DNA of 44,538 nucleotides from Candidatus Saganbacteria bacterium CG08_land_8_20_14_0_20_45_16. GTDB taxonomy: Bacteria > Margulisbacteria > WOR-1 > O2-12-FULL-45-9. Below are positions 7,111-14,877 of this stretch, in pieces. Every line of letters starts with the position of its first letter. The stretch's first letter is position 1. Position numbers and translations under genes: made by a program. Below the pieces are notes generated by a model. The model was not told the DNA's origin, ran no database searches, and saw only the letters and a program-made list of their open reading frames with translations. Location: NCBI GenBank assembly GCA_002774365.1, contig PEYM01000128.1, positions 1-44,538 on the forward strand, written 5' to 3'.

Positions 7111-8892
7111 ATGACGAAACACAAAAAACTGGCGAAATGGATAAAAGAATGTGTAACGCTGTGCCAACCAGACAAGGTGGTCTGGTGCGACAGCTCGGAA
7201 GCTGAAAGAAAAAGGCTGGGAAAAGAGGCTTATCACACCGGCGAAATGCTGAAGCTAGACCAAAAAAAGCTCCCTGGCTGCTCCTACCATCGCACCGCAA
7301 TCAATGACGTTGCCAGGACGGAAAAACTTACCTTTATCTGCAGTCAAAATAAAAAAGACGCCGGACCAACTAATAACTGGATGGACCCAAAAACCGCTTA
7401 CAAAAAAGCTTACGATATCATCCGCGGCTCGATGAAAGGCCGCACCATGTATGTGGTGCCGTTTTCCATGGGCCCGGTCGGCTCACCCTTCAGCAAAATC
7501 GGGGTTGAGTTAACTGATAGCATCTACGTTGTCCTAAACATGAGAATCATGACCCGGATGGAGAAAGCTGTCCTTGACCATCTGGAAAAAACCCAAGGTG
7601 AATTTACCAAATGCCTACATGGCAAGGTTGACATTGATATCAACAATCGCTTGATCCTCCATTTTCCAGAAGACAACACTATCATTAGTGTTAACTCTGG
7701 CTACGGCGGCAACGTCTTGCTCGGCAAAAAATGTTTAGCTTTGAGAATCGCTTCAGTCTTAGGTCGTGACGAAGGCTGGATGGCCGAGCATATGTTGATT
7801 ATGGGCATTGAAGACCCGTCCGGCTACATTGCCTACGTTGCCGCAGCTTTTCCTTCTGCTTGTGGCAAGACCAATCTCGCTATGCTCGTTCCTCCACAAG
7901 GCTTAAAAAAGAAAGGCTACCGCATTTGGACTGTTGGTGATGATATTGCCTGGATGAAGATTGACAGCGACGGCAAGCTTTGGGCAATCAACCCGGAAAA
8001 CGGCCTCTTTGGCGTTGCCCCTGGGACCAACAGCAAAACCAACCCTAACATGATGGCCTCCCTAAACAAAGATGTTATTTTTACCAACGTACTCTTAAAA
8101 CAAGACAAGACTGTCTGGTGGGAAGAAGGTGATCCACCAATCCCACAGAAAGGGACTGACTGGAAAGGGAACCCTTGGAAACCAGGCCAACACGACGAAA
8201 ACGGCAAGATCATTAATGGTGCACATCCCAACGCCCGCGTCACTGTCCCAATCCAAAATGTGCCGACAATCACTAATCGCTTGGAACACCACCACGGGGT
8301 ACCCATCTCCGCAATTATCTTTGGCGGCAGGAGAGCCAGCGTCGCCCCCTTAGTTTACGAATCCCTTACCTGGGAACACGGGGTTTTTGTAGGCTCAACC
8401 ATGGCGTCAGAGCGTACCGCAGCCCAATTTGGCAAACAAGGTGAAGTCCGTCGCGATCCCATGGCCATGCTCCCATTTTGCGGCTATAATATGAGCGATT
8501 ATTTTAAACACTGGATCAAGTTGGGCAAAAAAATGACCCCACCGCCACGGATTTTCAATGTCAACTGGTTTAGAAAAGACGAGGACGGTAATTTCTTATG
8601 GCCAGGCTTTGGTGAGAACCTTAGGGTACTAGAGTGGATTATGCGCCGCTGCCGCGGCCAGGTTGATGCCAGGAAAACCACCATTGGCTACGTGCCGCAC
8701 GACTATGATATTGATTTAACTGGGTTAAAATTCCAACCTGACAAATTAAAACAGCTCTTTAGCATCAGTAAAAAAGATTGGGAAGTTGAGATCGAAGGGA
8801 TCAAGAATTTCTACGCTAAATTCGGTAAAGAGCTACCCAAAGAGCTGGGGCATGAGCTAAAAGAGCTGGAAAAGCGGCTGGGCAAGGGTTAA
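7111..8892 (+). CDS. pckG: Phosphoenolpyruvate carboxykinase (GTP)
   Basis: A 593-residue cytosolic enzyme that interconverts oxaloacetate and PEP using GTP/GDP, linking the C4-acid genes in this window to gluconeogenesis or to anaplerosis. The P-loop with the hyper-reactive Cys characteristic of GTP-type enzymes reads AAAFPSACGKTNLAML. Other family segments are MYVVPFSMGPVGSP, the metal-binding TVGDDIAWM, the guanine-site region FNVNWFRKDEDGNFLWPGFG, and SAIIFGGRRAS. Length is normal. The start is supported by GGGAGG eight bases upstream. The gene is monocistronic, followed by convergent priA 45 bases away, with no obvious terminator between. Confidence 0.97.
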   Translation: MTKHKKLAKWIKECVTLCQPDKVVWCDSSEAERKRLGKEAYHTGEMLKLDQKKLPGCSYHRTAINDVARTEKLTFICSQNKKDAGPTNNWMDPKTAYKKAYDIIRGSMKGRTMYVVPFSMGPVGSPFSKIGVELTDSIYVVLNMRIMTRMEKAVLDHLEKTQGEFTKCLHGKVDIDINNRLILHFPEDNTIISVNSGYGGNVLLGKKCLALRIASVLGRDEGWMAEHMLIMGIEDPSGYIAYVAAAFPSACGKTNLAMLVPPQGLKKKGYRIWTVGDDIAWMKIDSDGKLWAINPENGLFGVAPGTNSKTNPNMMASLNKDVIFTNVLLKQDKTVWWEEGDPPIPQKGTDWKGNPWKPGQHDENGKIINGAHPNARVTVPIQNVPTITNRLEHHHGVPISAIIFGGRRASVAPLVYESLTWEHGVFVGSTMASERTAAQFGKQGEVRRDPMAMLPFCGYNMSDYFKHWIKLGKKMTPPPRIFNVNWFRKDEDGNFLWPGFGENLRVLEWIMRRCRGQVDARKTTIGYVPHDYDIDLTGLKFQPDKLKQLFSISKKDWEVEIEGIKNFYAKFGKELPKELGHELKELEKRLGKG

Positions 8893-8937
8893 CCTGTTTG
8901 GTTCAAAAAGCTTAGCCGATTCAGTTTTCATAATATA

Positions 8938-10935
8938 TTACATCATTCCCATGGGCTCAACATCTATAATCACTCGCACATCCGTGGGTACTACGGTTTT
9001 TTCCATGGTTTCGCAAACCAGCTCCCGCATCGCTGGCAAATTTTTGCCTTTAAGTAATATCCGATAGCGATAGTCACCTCGGATTTTAGAAAGCACCGCC
9101 GGCACCGGCCCCAACACCCTAGTCCCCAGTCCCGAGTCCCCAGTCCCAAGTCCATTTCTTAAGAAAACAGCCAAATCATCCGCGATTTTAGACGCCTTCG
9201 CCCCATTCTTACCAGAAATAACCAACGTAATCAGTTTACTAAACGGCGGATAGCCAAGCTCTTCGCGGTATTTTAATTCTTGATTATAAAAGCTTTCATA
9301 ATCATGTTTAGCTGCCGCCTGGATAGCATAATGATCCGGCGTATAACTTTGGATCACAACTTTACCAGGGAGATGATGCCTGCCTGCCCGGCCAGCCACC
9401 TGGGTTAAAAGATGAAAAGTAGTCTCGGCCGAGCGAAAATCAGGGAACTGCAGGCCGATATCTGCCGAAACCGCCCCGACTAAAGTGACACTGGGGATAT
9501 CAAGCCCCTTGGCAATCATCTGGGTCCCGATTAAGATATCTGCCTCACCGTCGCTAAAAATCCTAAAAAGTTTCTCATGCGAGCCGCGCTTGCTAACAGT
9601 ATCACGGTCATATCTCATTATCCGCGCTTTGGGAAGCAATTTGGAAACCTCCTGCTCAATCCGCTGGGTCCCAGTGCCAAAAAACCTTAACGACTCGCTG
9701 TTACATTGAGGACAACTCCTGGGCGGGTCAATTTTATACTCACAATGGCCGCAGCGCAATTTTTTATCCTTGTGATCGTAGGCTAGCGAAACCGAACAAG
9801 TTGGACAAGCAAAACTAAACCCGCACATTTGGCACAGCAAAAAAGTAAAAAAGCCCCGACGGTTAAGAAATAAAATAGCTTGTTCTTTCTTCTCAAACGT
9901 TTCCACCAGCAACTCTTTCAGTCGTCGCGAAAGCACCCCTGCTTTTTCTTTTCTCATATCAACGATCTCAACCTCTGGCAGCGGCTGTTGGTTTATCCGC
10001 TCGGGCAAAGAGAGCCGGTTGCTAGTTTCATAAAAAGTTTCAATTGAGGGGGTGGCTGAACCCAACACCAAGATTGCGCTGTGCAGTTCGCCCATTTTTT
10101 TCGCCACCTCCCGCGCGTGATAACGGGGGCTTTTATCCTGCTTATAAGAACCTTCAAACTCTTCGTCAATCACCACTATTCCTAAATCTTTCACCGGCAC
10201 AAACAAGGCCGAGCGAGCCCCTAGAACAATTCTTTTCTCTCCCTTAGCTACCAAGTCCCCCGCCACCCTTCTCTGTTTTAGCGTCATCTGGCTGTGAACA
10301 ACAGCCACCTGCTCCCCAAACCGCCCAGTAAACCTCTCAACCATCTGCGGGGTAAGGGCAATTTCAGGGACAAGAACAATTGCTGACCTCCCCAGCTCCA
10401 AAACCTTGGCAATTGCCCGCATGTAAACTTCTGTCTTGCCAGAACCGGTTACGCCGTATAATAGAAAGGTGTCGGCCTGCTTTTTCTCAATGGCTTTATT
10501 AATTTCAACCAAAGCTTTCTCTTGATAAAAAGTCAATTTTGGGACGATATTCGATATTTGATATTCGACAGCCGAAATTCGAGAAGCCTGAATATCGGAT
10601 TTTCGAATGTTCGAATTTTCGAATCTCGTTCCGATTACCAATTTCACCGCTGCCATCAAAAAACAACAATAGTATTCCGCAATCCACTTCGCCAGCTCAA
10701 GTTGTTTTTCATCAAAAAGCGGCTCTTCTGAAACAATTTCCAAAATATCCCTGGTTTTCTCAACCTCGGCTGTTTCAGCAAACCCCACCACAAAACCCAC
10801 ATCTTTGCGCTTGCCAAAAGGGACAATAATTTGCTGGCCAACCTGAAGCTTATCTTTTAAGTGATCAGGGATGCTGTAGCTAAAAGCCTTGCGGGTTGAG
10901 CGGGCTGGGTTGGCCAGGAGGACTTGAGCGTACAT
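8938..10935 (-). CDS. priA: Primosomal protein N' (PriA helicase)
   Basis: A 665-residue replication-restart helicase. The N-terminal DNA-binding region (AQVLLANPARSTRKAFSYSIP) is followed by Walker A LLYGVTGSGKTEVYMRA. The zinc-binding cysteines include CQMCGFSFACPTC and CGHCEY. Later helicase motifs include ILIGTQMIAKGLDIPSVTLV and TQVAGRAGRH. The Walker B box reads DEEF where PriA normally has DEEH. Two low-complexity inserts interrupt it: one near residues 110-135 (10546-10624) and one near residues 595-607 (9120-9154), each encoded by degenerate short tandem repeats. The first ATG at 10935 lies six bases past an extended -10, so the mRNA should be leaderless. In many bacteria priA follows coaBC; here a plus-strand insert separates them. 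Confidence 0.95.
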   Translation of the reverse strand: MYAQVLLANPARSTRKAFSYSIPDHLKDKLQVGQQIIVPFGKRKDVGFVVGFAETAEVEKTRDILEIVSEEPLFDEKQLELAKWIAEYYCCFLMAAVKLVIGTRFENSNIRKSDIQASRISAVEYQISNIVPKLTFYQEKALVEINKAIEKKQADTFLLYGVTGSGKTEVYMRAIAKVLELGRSAIVLVPEIALTPQMVERFTGRFGEQVAVVHSQMTLKQRRVAGDLVAKGEKRIVLGARSALFVPVKDLGIVVIDEEFEGSYKQDKSPRYHAREVAKKMGELHSAILVLGSATPSIETFYETSNRLSLPERINQQPLPEVEIVDMRKEKAGVLSRRLKELLVETFEKKEQAILFLNRRGFFTFLLCQMCGFSFACPTCSVSLAYDHKDKKLRCGHCEYKIDPPRSCPQCNSESLRFFGTGTQRIEQEVSKLLPKARIMRYDRDTVSKRGSHEKLFRIFSDGEADILIGTQMIAKGLDIPSVTLVGAVSADIGLQFPDFRSAETTFHLLTQVAGRAGRHHLPGKVVIQSYTPDHYAIQAAAKHDYESFYNQELKYREELGYPPFSKLITLVISGKNGAKASKIADDLAVFLRNGLGTGDSGLGTRVLGPVPAVLSKIRGDYRYRILLKGKNLPAMRELVCETMEKTVVPTDVRVIIDVEPMGMM
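9120..9154. repeat. Heptamer array NAGTCCC x5, inside priA
   Basis: Five consecutive 7-base units on the plus strand (TAGTCCC, CAGTCCC, GAGTCCC, CAGTCCC, AAGTCCA). Read in the priA frame they give a Gly/Thr/Asp-rich loop (GLGTGDSGLGTRVLG). Confidence 0.9.
10546..10624. repeat. GATATTC-type 7-base and TTCGAAT-type 8-base arrays, inside priA
   Basis: Six in-phase 7-base units beginning GA (GATATTC, GATATTT, GATATTC, GACAGCC, GAAATTC, GAGAAGC) at 10546-10587, then three 8-base units (TTTCGAAT, GTTCGAAT, TTTCGAAT) at 10601-10624. Together they encode an extra hydrophilic loop in PriA (SNIRKSDIQASRISAVEYQI). Confidence 0.85.
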
Positions 10936-10941
10936 AATGAT

Positions 10942-10950
10942 AGTATAGCA
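10942..10950 (-). promoter_or_regulatory. Extended -10 promoter of priA
   Basis: On the minus strand TGC-TATACT occupies 10950-10942. The priA ATG begins at 10935 after six bases, so the predicted transcription start coincides with the start codon. No convincing -35 is present. Confidence 0.55.
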
Positions 10951-10981
10951 GACGCCGCCAGCTCCATGTCCTTCCCGTTAC

Positions 10982-11011
10982 TTGCGAAAATTAAAATTTG
11001 CGTGTTATAAT
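10982..11011 (+). promoter_or_regulatory. Promoter of the toxin-antitoxin pair
   Basis: TTGCGA at 10982-10987, 18-base spacer, TATAAT at 11006-11011 preceded by TGT. A GAGGTG ribosome binding site follows before the ATG at 11029. Confidence 0.6.
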
Positions 11012-11028
11012 CATTATGAGGTGAAAAA

Positions 11029-11268
11029 ATGAAGAAAACAAACGGGAAAGTGGCGGAAGAAATCTTATTTTATGCCAAAAAACTGCCGCCAGTAAAACAA
11101 ATTGAGGCCTTGGATTTTGTCAAATGGTTATGGGGAGGGGTAAGCACAAGCGAAGAATACACAAAAGAAGAAATCAAAAAACTAGAAGCCTTGGCCCAAA
11201 AAAAAGGCGGAGCAAAGTTTGACAATTGGCAATCAGCCAAAAAATATCTTGAGGGTTTATCGCGTTGA
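11029..11268 (+). CDS. Putative antitoxin (DUF2281-like)
   Basis: A 79-residue charged protein. Its core 'EEILFYAKKLPPVKQIEALDFVKWL' pattern (residues 10-34) is that of small antitoxins near RelE-type toxins, in which a helix followed by DFVxWL is typical. The C-terminal half is Lys/Glu-rich and probably wraps the toxin. GAGGTG lies six bases before the ATG. The stop codon overlaps the toxin's TTG start (TTGA), so the pair is translationally coupled with antitoxin first. No DNA-binding motif is obvious, so autoregulation cannot be claimed from sequence. It belongs to an insert between coaBC and priA. Confidence 0.75.
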   Translation: MKKTNGKVAEEILFYAKKLPPVKQIEALDFVKWLWGGVSTSEEYTKEEIKKLEALAQKKGGAKFDNWQSAKKYLEGLSR

Positions 11269-11534
11269 ACTATTTTTTCAAGCCCTCGTTTAGCCGTTGT
11301 TTTAAAAAATTAGAGCGGGTTAAGCAGAAACAAGCCATCGAAGCGATTAAAGCCCTCAAAACTGTTCTGGAATCAGGCATAAAATTAGAGGGTTTAGGGT
11401 TAAAACGAATAAGCAACGAGCTCTGGGAAATCAGGTCATCACTTAAGGATAGGATTCTTTTCACCTTCAAAAAGGAAGTTGTTACCTTTGTTTTGATCGG
11501 CAATCATGACGACGTAAAACGTTATCTAAAATAA
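11265..11534 (+). CDS. RelE/ParE-superfamily toxin
   Basis: An 89-residue basic protein with the RelE-fold pattern: an N-terminal helical hairpin rich in Lys (KPSFSRCFKKLERVKQKQAI), a LKRISNELWEIRSSLKDRI strand pair, and a C-terminal strand TFVLIGNHDDVKRYLK. RelE-type members are ribosome-dependent mRNA endonucleases; ParE-type members poison gyrase. The sequence does not separate these. The start is TTG at 11265, overlapping the antitoxin stop by four bases. Downstream lies a degraded copy of the priA 5' end in the opposite orientation. Confidence 0.8.
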   Translation: MNYFFKPSFSRCFKKLERVKQKQAIEAIKALKTVLESGIKLEGLGLKRISNELWEIRSSLKDRILFTFKKEVVTFVLIGNHDDVKRYLK

Positions 11535-11568
11535 CCCTCGCCGCCTCTTCTTTTGACAGCAATGATAG

Positions 11569-11613
11569 CTTGGCCAGGAGGATTTGGACATACATGGTTT
11601 GTCCAGTATAGCA
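11569..11613 (-). pseudogene. Remnant copy of the priA promoter and first codons
   Basis: Minus-strand bases 11613-11569 repeat the priA start region. TGC-TATACT is at 11613-11605. An ATG at 11595 begins a stretch translating MYVQILLAK, against MYAQVLLAN in priA; 22 of 27 coding bases match. Similarity fades within nine codons. With the true priA start at 10935 it brackets the toxin-antitoxin pair. Confidence 0.7.
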
Positions 11614-11668
11614 AATCCACACAAAAAGTGAAATTTTCTTCTAAATTTGTCGATAAAAGATTATAAGC

Positions 11669-12658
11669 ATGGAATTAATCTTAAGACTGCCTCCGCGAGC
11701 ACAAGCCATCGCCAAAAACCCTACCGCTTGGCCGATGATAAAAATTGCCAATACAAAACCGTCCCTTTCCTTATCAATAATAAAAGAAGCAGTAAGAGAT
11801 AGCTCTCTACCAAGCCTGCATGATCCCGAAACTTTTTGTCAGAAACTCTTTGATTTAGAGACTGTTATCGGAACATGCCCTGCGCTTTTAATTGGCTTGC
11901 TAATTGCTGACGGTGATACAGCCCCGGAAAAATTATTATCCGGCCTGGATAACTTTGAAGAAGCCAAAAGGGCAATAAAAGAAAGGATTGCCAAATATCA
12001 ATACTTGCAGTATCAAAGCCCAGACGAAGATTTATACCCCTGGGCATTAACTGACGCCGTTTATAAGCCTCTCTGGATTAAAAGCCCTTCTCCTGAGCGA
12101 ATTAACGACATCTCACTTTTACTCCGCCTATCAAAAAATAGAAATGCCGAAAACGCTATCGGTCGACATCGAGGCCCAAACTGCATTTATTCTGCCGCTA
12201 TGGTCACCTTGTTCGCTTTGTCGCAAGGTTTAATATCTGCAGAAGCAAGAAAGTATCCAAGCATTCATCCATTTAGCTATTTTGAGCACATGGGACAAGG
12301 TTATTTATTTGAATACAATGGGATATGGCCTTCAACTAGCTGCGCTGACAATCACGAAGCAGAAAAGCTCCTAACAATCACACATCCCTTCTCATTAATC
12401 GCCGCCTATTTAACTTCTAACGCCACCAAATTTGTAAGAAGAAAAATGGTACTTACTCCAGACGAAAAAGAAATGGTCAGGGAAAAACTTGCTTGCGCCG
12501 AAACAATCAATCCCTTTCACTCCAGAATTTATGAGATGCTAGCTACAGTGTCAGAACAAGAAGAGGCCTGTGTTATTTACACAAACTATCATGAGGCCCT
12601 GGAAGCCTATGGGCAACACCAACACGCCGCAAGATCAAGAATAGCCCTTGCCGCCTGA
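11669..12658 (+). CDS. Unknown protein with possible Cys-His-Asp core
   Basis: A 329-residue soluble protein without signal peptide or membrane segment; no family recognised with confidence. The central segment GPNCIYSAAMVTLFALSQG, followed by a His in IHPFSYFEHMGQGYLFEYNG and an Asp in SCADNHEA, recalls the Cys-helix, His-strand, Asp layout of transglutaminase-like proteins, but spacing was judged only by eye. The C-terminal 60 residues (NPFHSRIYEMLA, EACVIYTNYHEALEAYGQH) look like a TPR-type helix pair. It follows the toxin-antitoxin pair on the same strand and its last 52 bases overlap the end of coaBC. A -10-like TATAAG touches the start, and no ribosome binding site is visible. Probably insert cargo. 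Confidence 0.65.
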   Translation: MELILRLPPRAQAIAKNPTAWPMIKIANTKPSLSLSIIKEAVRDSSLPSLHDPETFCQKLFDLETVIGTCPALLIGLLIADGDTAPEKLLSGLDNFEEAKRAIKERIAKYQYLQYQSPDEDLYPWALTDAVYKPLWIKSPSPERINDISLLLRLSKNRNAENAIGRHRGPNCIYSAAMVTLFALSQGLISAEARKYPSIHPFSYFEHMGQGYLFEYNGIWPSTSCADNHEAEKLLTITHPFSLIAAYLTSNATKFVRRKMVLTPDEKEMVREKLACAETINPFHSRIYEMLATVSEQEEACVIYTNYHEALEAYGQHQHAARSRIALAA

Positions 12659-13818
12659 TCTTTTGATTGCAGGGGATAATCAGCAACTTTGCCGGATTTA
12701 TCAATTATCGAAAACTTAATCTGGTCGCTGTCAAAAGTTGCGGGCTGGTTAGCGACAATAAAATCTAAATTCTTATCAATGAGTTTTTTCTTAGCATTTT
12801 TAATAAGGTTGTCCGTCTCCAGCGCAAAACCAACTATAACCTTGTCTTTTCTCCCCTTCATCTTTCCAATAGTTTTCAAAATATCTTCAGTCGGCACTAA
12901 ACTTAAAACAAGCCCTTGCTTTGTTTTCTTAATTTTAGATTTTGGTATTGTTTGTAATTTGTTATTTGGGATTTGGTATTTATAGTCTGCCACTGCCGCC
13001 GCCATCACCACAACATCCGCCTCATCATAATATTTAAGCACTGCCTTGAGCATTTCATCAGCCGTCTCAACCCTTACTACCTTGATATCAAGGGGATCAG
13101 GCAGTTTCGCCGCGGATATTAAAGTAACCTCTGCTCCTTGCTCCCTCGCCGCTATAGCAATCGCATATCCCATTTTCCCGGAAGAACGATTTGAAATATA
13201 ACGAACAGGATCAATCGCCTCCCTTGTCCCCCCTGCAGTTACTAAGATCTGCCGGCCTTTTAATCCCACCGAGCCACCCAGCCACCTAGCCACCTCAACC
13301 ACAATTTCCGCGGGCTCCATCATCTTGCCAATATCCTCGTCCCCGCAGGCCAACTTACCCTCAACCGGCCCAAGGATTTGCCAATTAAGCTTTTTGAGTT
13401 TTTTGATGTTCTTGGCGGTCGCGACGTTCTGCCACATCGCAGAGTTCATGGCCGGCGCGATTAATTTAGGGCCTTTGATTGCTAAAGCAATGGTGGTCAG
13501 CGGATCGTCAGCTTTGCCTTCAACTAATTTGGCAATCGTGTTGGCCGTGGCTGGGGCAATTAACATTAATGAGGCTTTTTTTGCCAGAGAAATATGGGGC
13601 ACAGGCAATTTAGCCAGTTCTTCGGAAAACAAATCGGTAATAACCGAATTACCGGAGAGGGTTCTAAAAGTTAGTGGCGCAACCAGCTTGGTCGCGGATT
13701 CTGTCATGACGACCCAGACATCTGCCCCTAATTTTTTTAAGCGGGAAACAATCTCACAGGCTTTATAAGCGGCAATACTGCTAGAAACACCGAGGATAAT
13801 GGTTTTACCAGTTAACAT
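12607..13818 (-). CDS. coaBC: Bifunctional phosphopantothenoylcysteine decarboxylase / phosphopantothenate-cysteine ligase
   Basis: About 403 residues, catalysing two successive steps of coenzyme A synthesis in the cytosol. The N-terminal FMN-binding CoaC half starts IILGVSSSIAAYKACEIV and carries PAMNSAMW and the CGDEDIGKMMEP segment. The CoaB half has VTAGGTREAIDPVRYISNRSSGKMG and ALETD. Between AVADY and the conserved KIKK lies a Lys/Asn/Gln-rich insert (YQIPNNKLQTIPKS) encoded by a 7-base repeat array. The ATG at 13818 fits the family; an upstream in-frame TTG at 13839 would add repeat-derived residues only. The gene follows rpoZ on the minus strand and its 3' end overlaps the opposing gene by 52 bases. 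Confidence 0.95.
   Translation of the reverse strand: MLTGKTIILGVSSSIAAYKACEIVSRLKKLGADVWVVMTESATKLVAPLTFRTLSGNSVITDLFSEELAKLPVPHISLAKKASLMLIAPATANTIAKLVEGKADDPLTTIALAIKGPKLIAPAMNSAMWQNVATAKNIKKLKKLNWQILGPVEGKLACGDEDIGKMMEPAEIVVEVARWLGGSVGLKGRQILVTAGGTREAIDPVRYISNRSSGKMGYAIAIAAREQGAEVTLISAAKLPDPLDIKVVRVETADEMLKAVLKYYDEADVVVMAAAVADYKYQIPNNKLQTIPKSKIKKTKQGLVLSLVPTEDILKTIGKMKGRKDKVIVGFALETDNLIKNAKKKLIDKNLDFIVANQPATFDSDQIKFSIIDKSGKVADYPLQSKDQAARAILDLAACWCCP
12951..12985. repeat. Heptamer array TTTGNNA, inside coaBC
   Basis: Consecutive units TTTGTAA, TTTGTTA, TTTGGGA, TTTGGTA, then TTTATAG on the plus strand. A further TTTGGTA lies out of phase at 12942-12948. The array encodes the non-conserved insert between the CoaB AVADY and KIKK segments. 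Confidence 0.85.
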
Positions 13819-13836
13819 CCCTAATTCCCCAATCCC
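13816..13836. repeat. Short heptamer run at the coaBC start
   Basis: Three units, CATCCCT, AATTCCC, CAATCCC, cover the coaBC start codon and the place where its ribosome binding site should be. On the minus strand this gives GGGGATT-GGGGAAT-TAGGGAT. Only three units are present, so this is weaker than the other arrays. Confidence 0.55.
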
Positions 13837-13849
13837 CAAAGGCCTAAAG

Positions 13850-14182
13850 TTACTTTTTGGTCTTTTTCTTTTCTTTCTTCTCTTTCTTTTTTGGCTCTTT
13901 CTTTGATTCTTTGGCCAAGCGTTCCAAGGCTGAAGGATCTTCCTTTGGCAACTCCTCGGTTAATTTAATTGTCTTGAGACTGGGACCAGACAAGACCTTG
14001 ACTATGATTTTATCAGCCGCCAACTCCCGCAAGGCCGTGACTACTGGATTATTGGGGTCAAAATGATTAACATAAGGCAGTGAGCCGTCAACAATTTGTT
14101 TGGCTCGGAAAGCCGCAGCATTTGAGAGGAGGAACTTGTTGTGGGCTTTGGAAATCAGGTTATCAATATCTAGTTCGTTCAA
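13850..14182 (-). CDS. rpoZ: RNA polymerase omega subunit with Lys-rich tail
   Basis: A 110-residue protein. Residues 8-40 (NLISKAHNKFLLSNAAAFRAKQI) carry the omega pattern in which helix residues contact the beta' subunit and help assemble RNA polymerase. The position directly after gmk and before coaBC is the usual rpoZ locus. The protein is longer than typical omega (about 60-90 residues): after an 'EDPSALERLAKES' helix it ends in a roughly 20-residue Lys/Glu-rich run. The start codon overlaps the gmk stop by four bases. Sequence similarity in omega is always low, so the call leans on context too. Confidence 0.8.
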   Translation of the reverse strand: MNELDIDNLISKAHNKFLLSNAAAFRAKQIVDGSLPYVNHFDPNNPVVTALRELAADKIIVKVLSGPSLKTIKLTEELPKEDPSALERLAKESKKEPKKKEKKEKKKTKK

Positions 14183-14790
14183 TTTATCAACATCCTTTCT
14201 TTTTCAACATTAATGATCGCCTTAATTTTTTCAGCGGCTGACTCAACCCGGTCATTGACTACTATATAATCATATTTTTCCATGACCTGCAATTCATCAA
14301 TGGCAGCCCGCAAACGATAATTGACCACTTGCGCGTTCTCAGTCTTTCTCTTCTTGAGCCTAAAGGCCAGGATGTCAACCGAAGGTGGGATCAAAAAAAC
14401 AAAGACCGTAGTTACAATCAATTTACGGGCCTCAACTATTTTTTTGATCGCTTCCGCCCCTTGCACATCAACCTCACAAACAACATCACAGCCCTGGCTC
14501 AGCGCTGATTTCACAGCCTTTAGCGGCGTGCCATAACAAGACCCATGAACCTTGGCCCACTCCAAAAAATCCCCAGCCTTAACCATCTTATCAAACTCTT
14601 CTGGCAAAACAAAATAATATTGTTGGCCGTCACTCTCGCCAGGTCTAGGAGAGCGGGTAGTAGCAGAAATCGAAAGCGTAATGTTTTTGTTCTGCCTCAA
14701 CAGCCGCCTGACCACCGTTGATTTGCCTACCCCAGAAGGCCCAGAAACAACGATCAACAAGCCGCGGCGCTTTCTTTTCCTTTTCGGCAT
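14179..14790 (-). CDS. gmk: Guanylate kinase
   Basis: About 203 residues; phosphorylates GMP to GDP with ATP in the cytosol. The P-loop is VVSGPSGVGKSTVVRRLL. The GMP-binding region is SATTRSPRPGESDGQQYYF, followed by FLEWAKVHGSCYGTP and CEVDVQGAEAIKK. The C-terminal LRAAIDELQVMEKYDYIVVND is also typical. I chose the ATG at 14790 (MPKRKRKRRGLL); the in-frame GTG at 14811 falls just upstream of the -10 hexamer of its own promoter. The mRNA leader is then only about five bases. It is the first gene of the gmk-rpoZ-coaBC run and is divergent from the outer-membrane gene. Confidence 0.95.
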   Translation of the reverse strand: MPKRKRKRRGLLIVVSGPSGVGKSTVVRRLLRQNKNITLSISATTRSPRPGESDGQQYYFVLPEEFDKMVKAGDFLEWAKVHGSCYGTPLKAVKSALSQGCDVVCEVDVQGAEAIKKIVEARKLIVTTVFVFLIPPSVDILAFRLKKRKTENAQVVNYRLRAAIDELQVMEKYDYIVVNDRVESAAEKIKAIINVEKERMLIN

Positions 14791-14801
14791 AATATTACGA
14801 T

Positions 14802-14830
14802 ATTTTAACACAGATCACTTGACAAATCAA
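14802..14830 (-). promoter_or_regulatory. Promoter of gmk-rpoZ-coaBC
   Basis: Minus strand TTGATT at 14830-14825, 17-base spacer, TAAAAT at 14807-14802 preceded by TGT. Predicted transcription start is near 14795, about five bases before the gmk ATG. Its -35 region interlocks with that of the divergent barrel-protein promoter. Confidence 0.65.
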
Positions 14831-14846
14831 GATCATCTGTTATATT
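14819..14846 (+). promoter_or_regulatory. Promoter of the outer-membrane protein gene
   Basis: Consensus TTGACA at 14819-14824, 16-base spacer, TATATT at 14841-14846 preceded by TGT. Transcription should begin near 14853, which rules out the TTG at 14845 as a start codon. Confidence 0.75.
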
Positions 14847-14877
14847 GATCCCAGACTTACAAAAAAGGAGCAGAATA

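Noticed and set aside
9120-9154. CRISPR array
   Set aside because: Units are 7 bases with no spacers, and the array is part of priA coding sequence; no cas genes are present.
13819-13839. TTG start of coaBC at 13839
   Set aside because: The extra seven residues are repeat-derived and outside the CoaC family N-terminus.
14845-14877. TTG start for the barrel protein
   Set aside because: It falls inside the -10 box and would place 11 odd residues before a perfect signal peptide.
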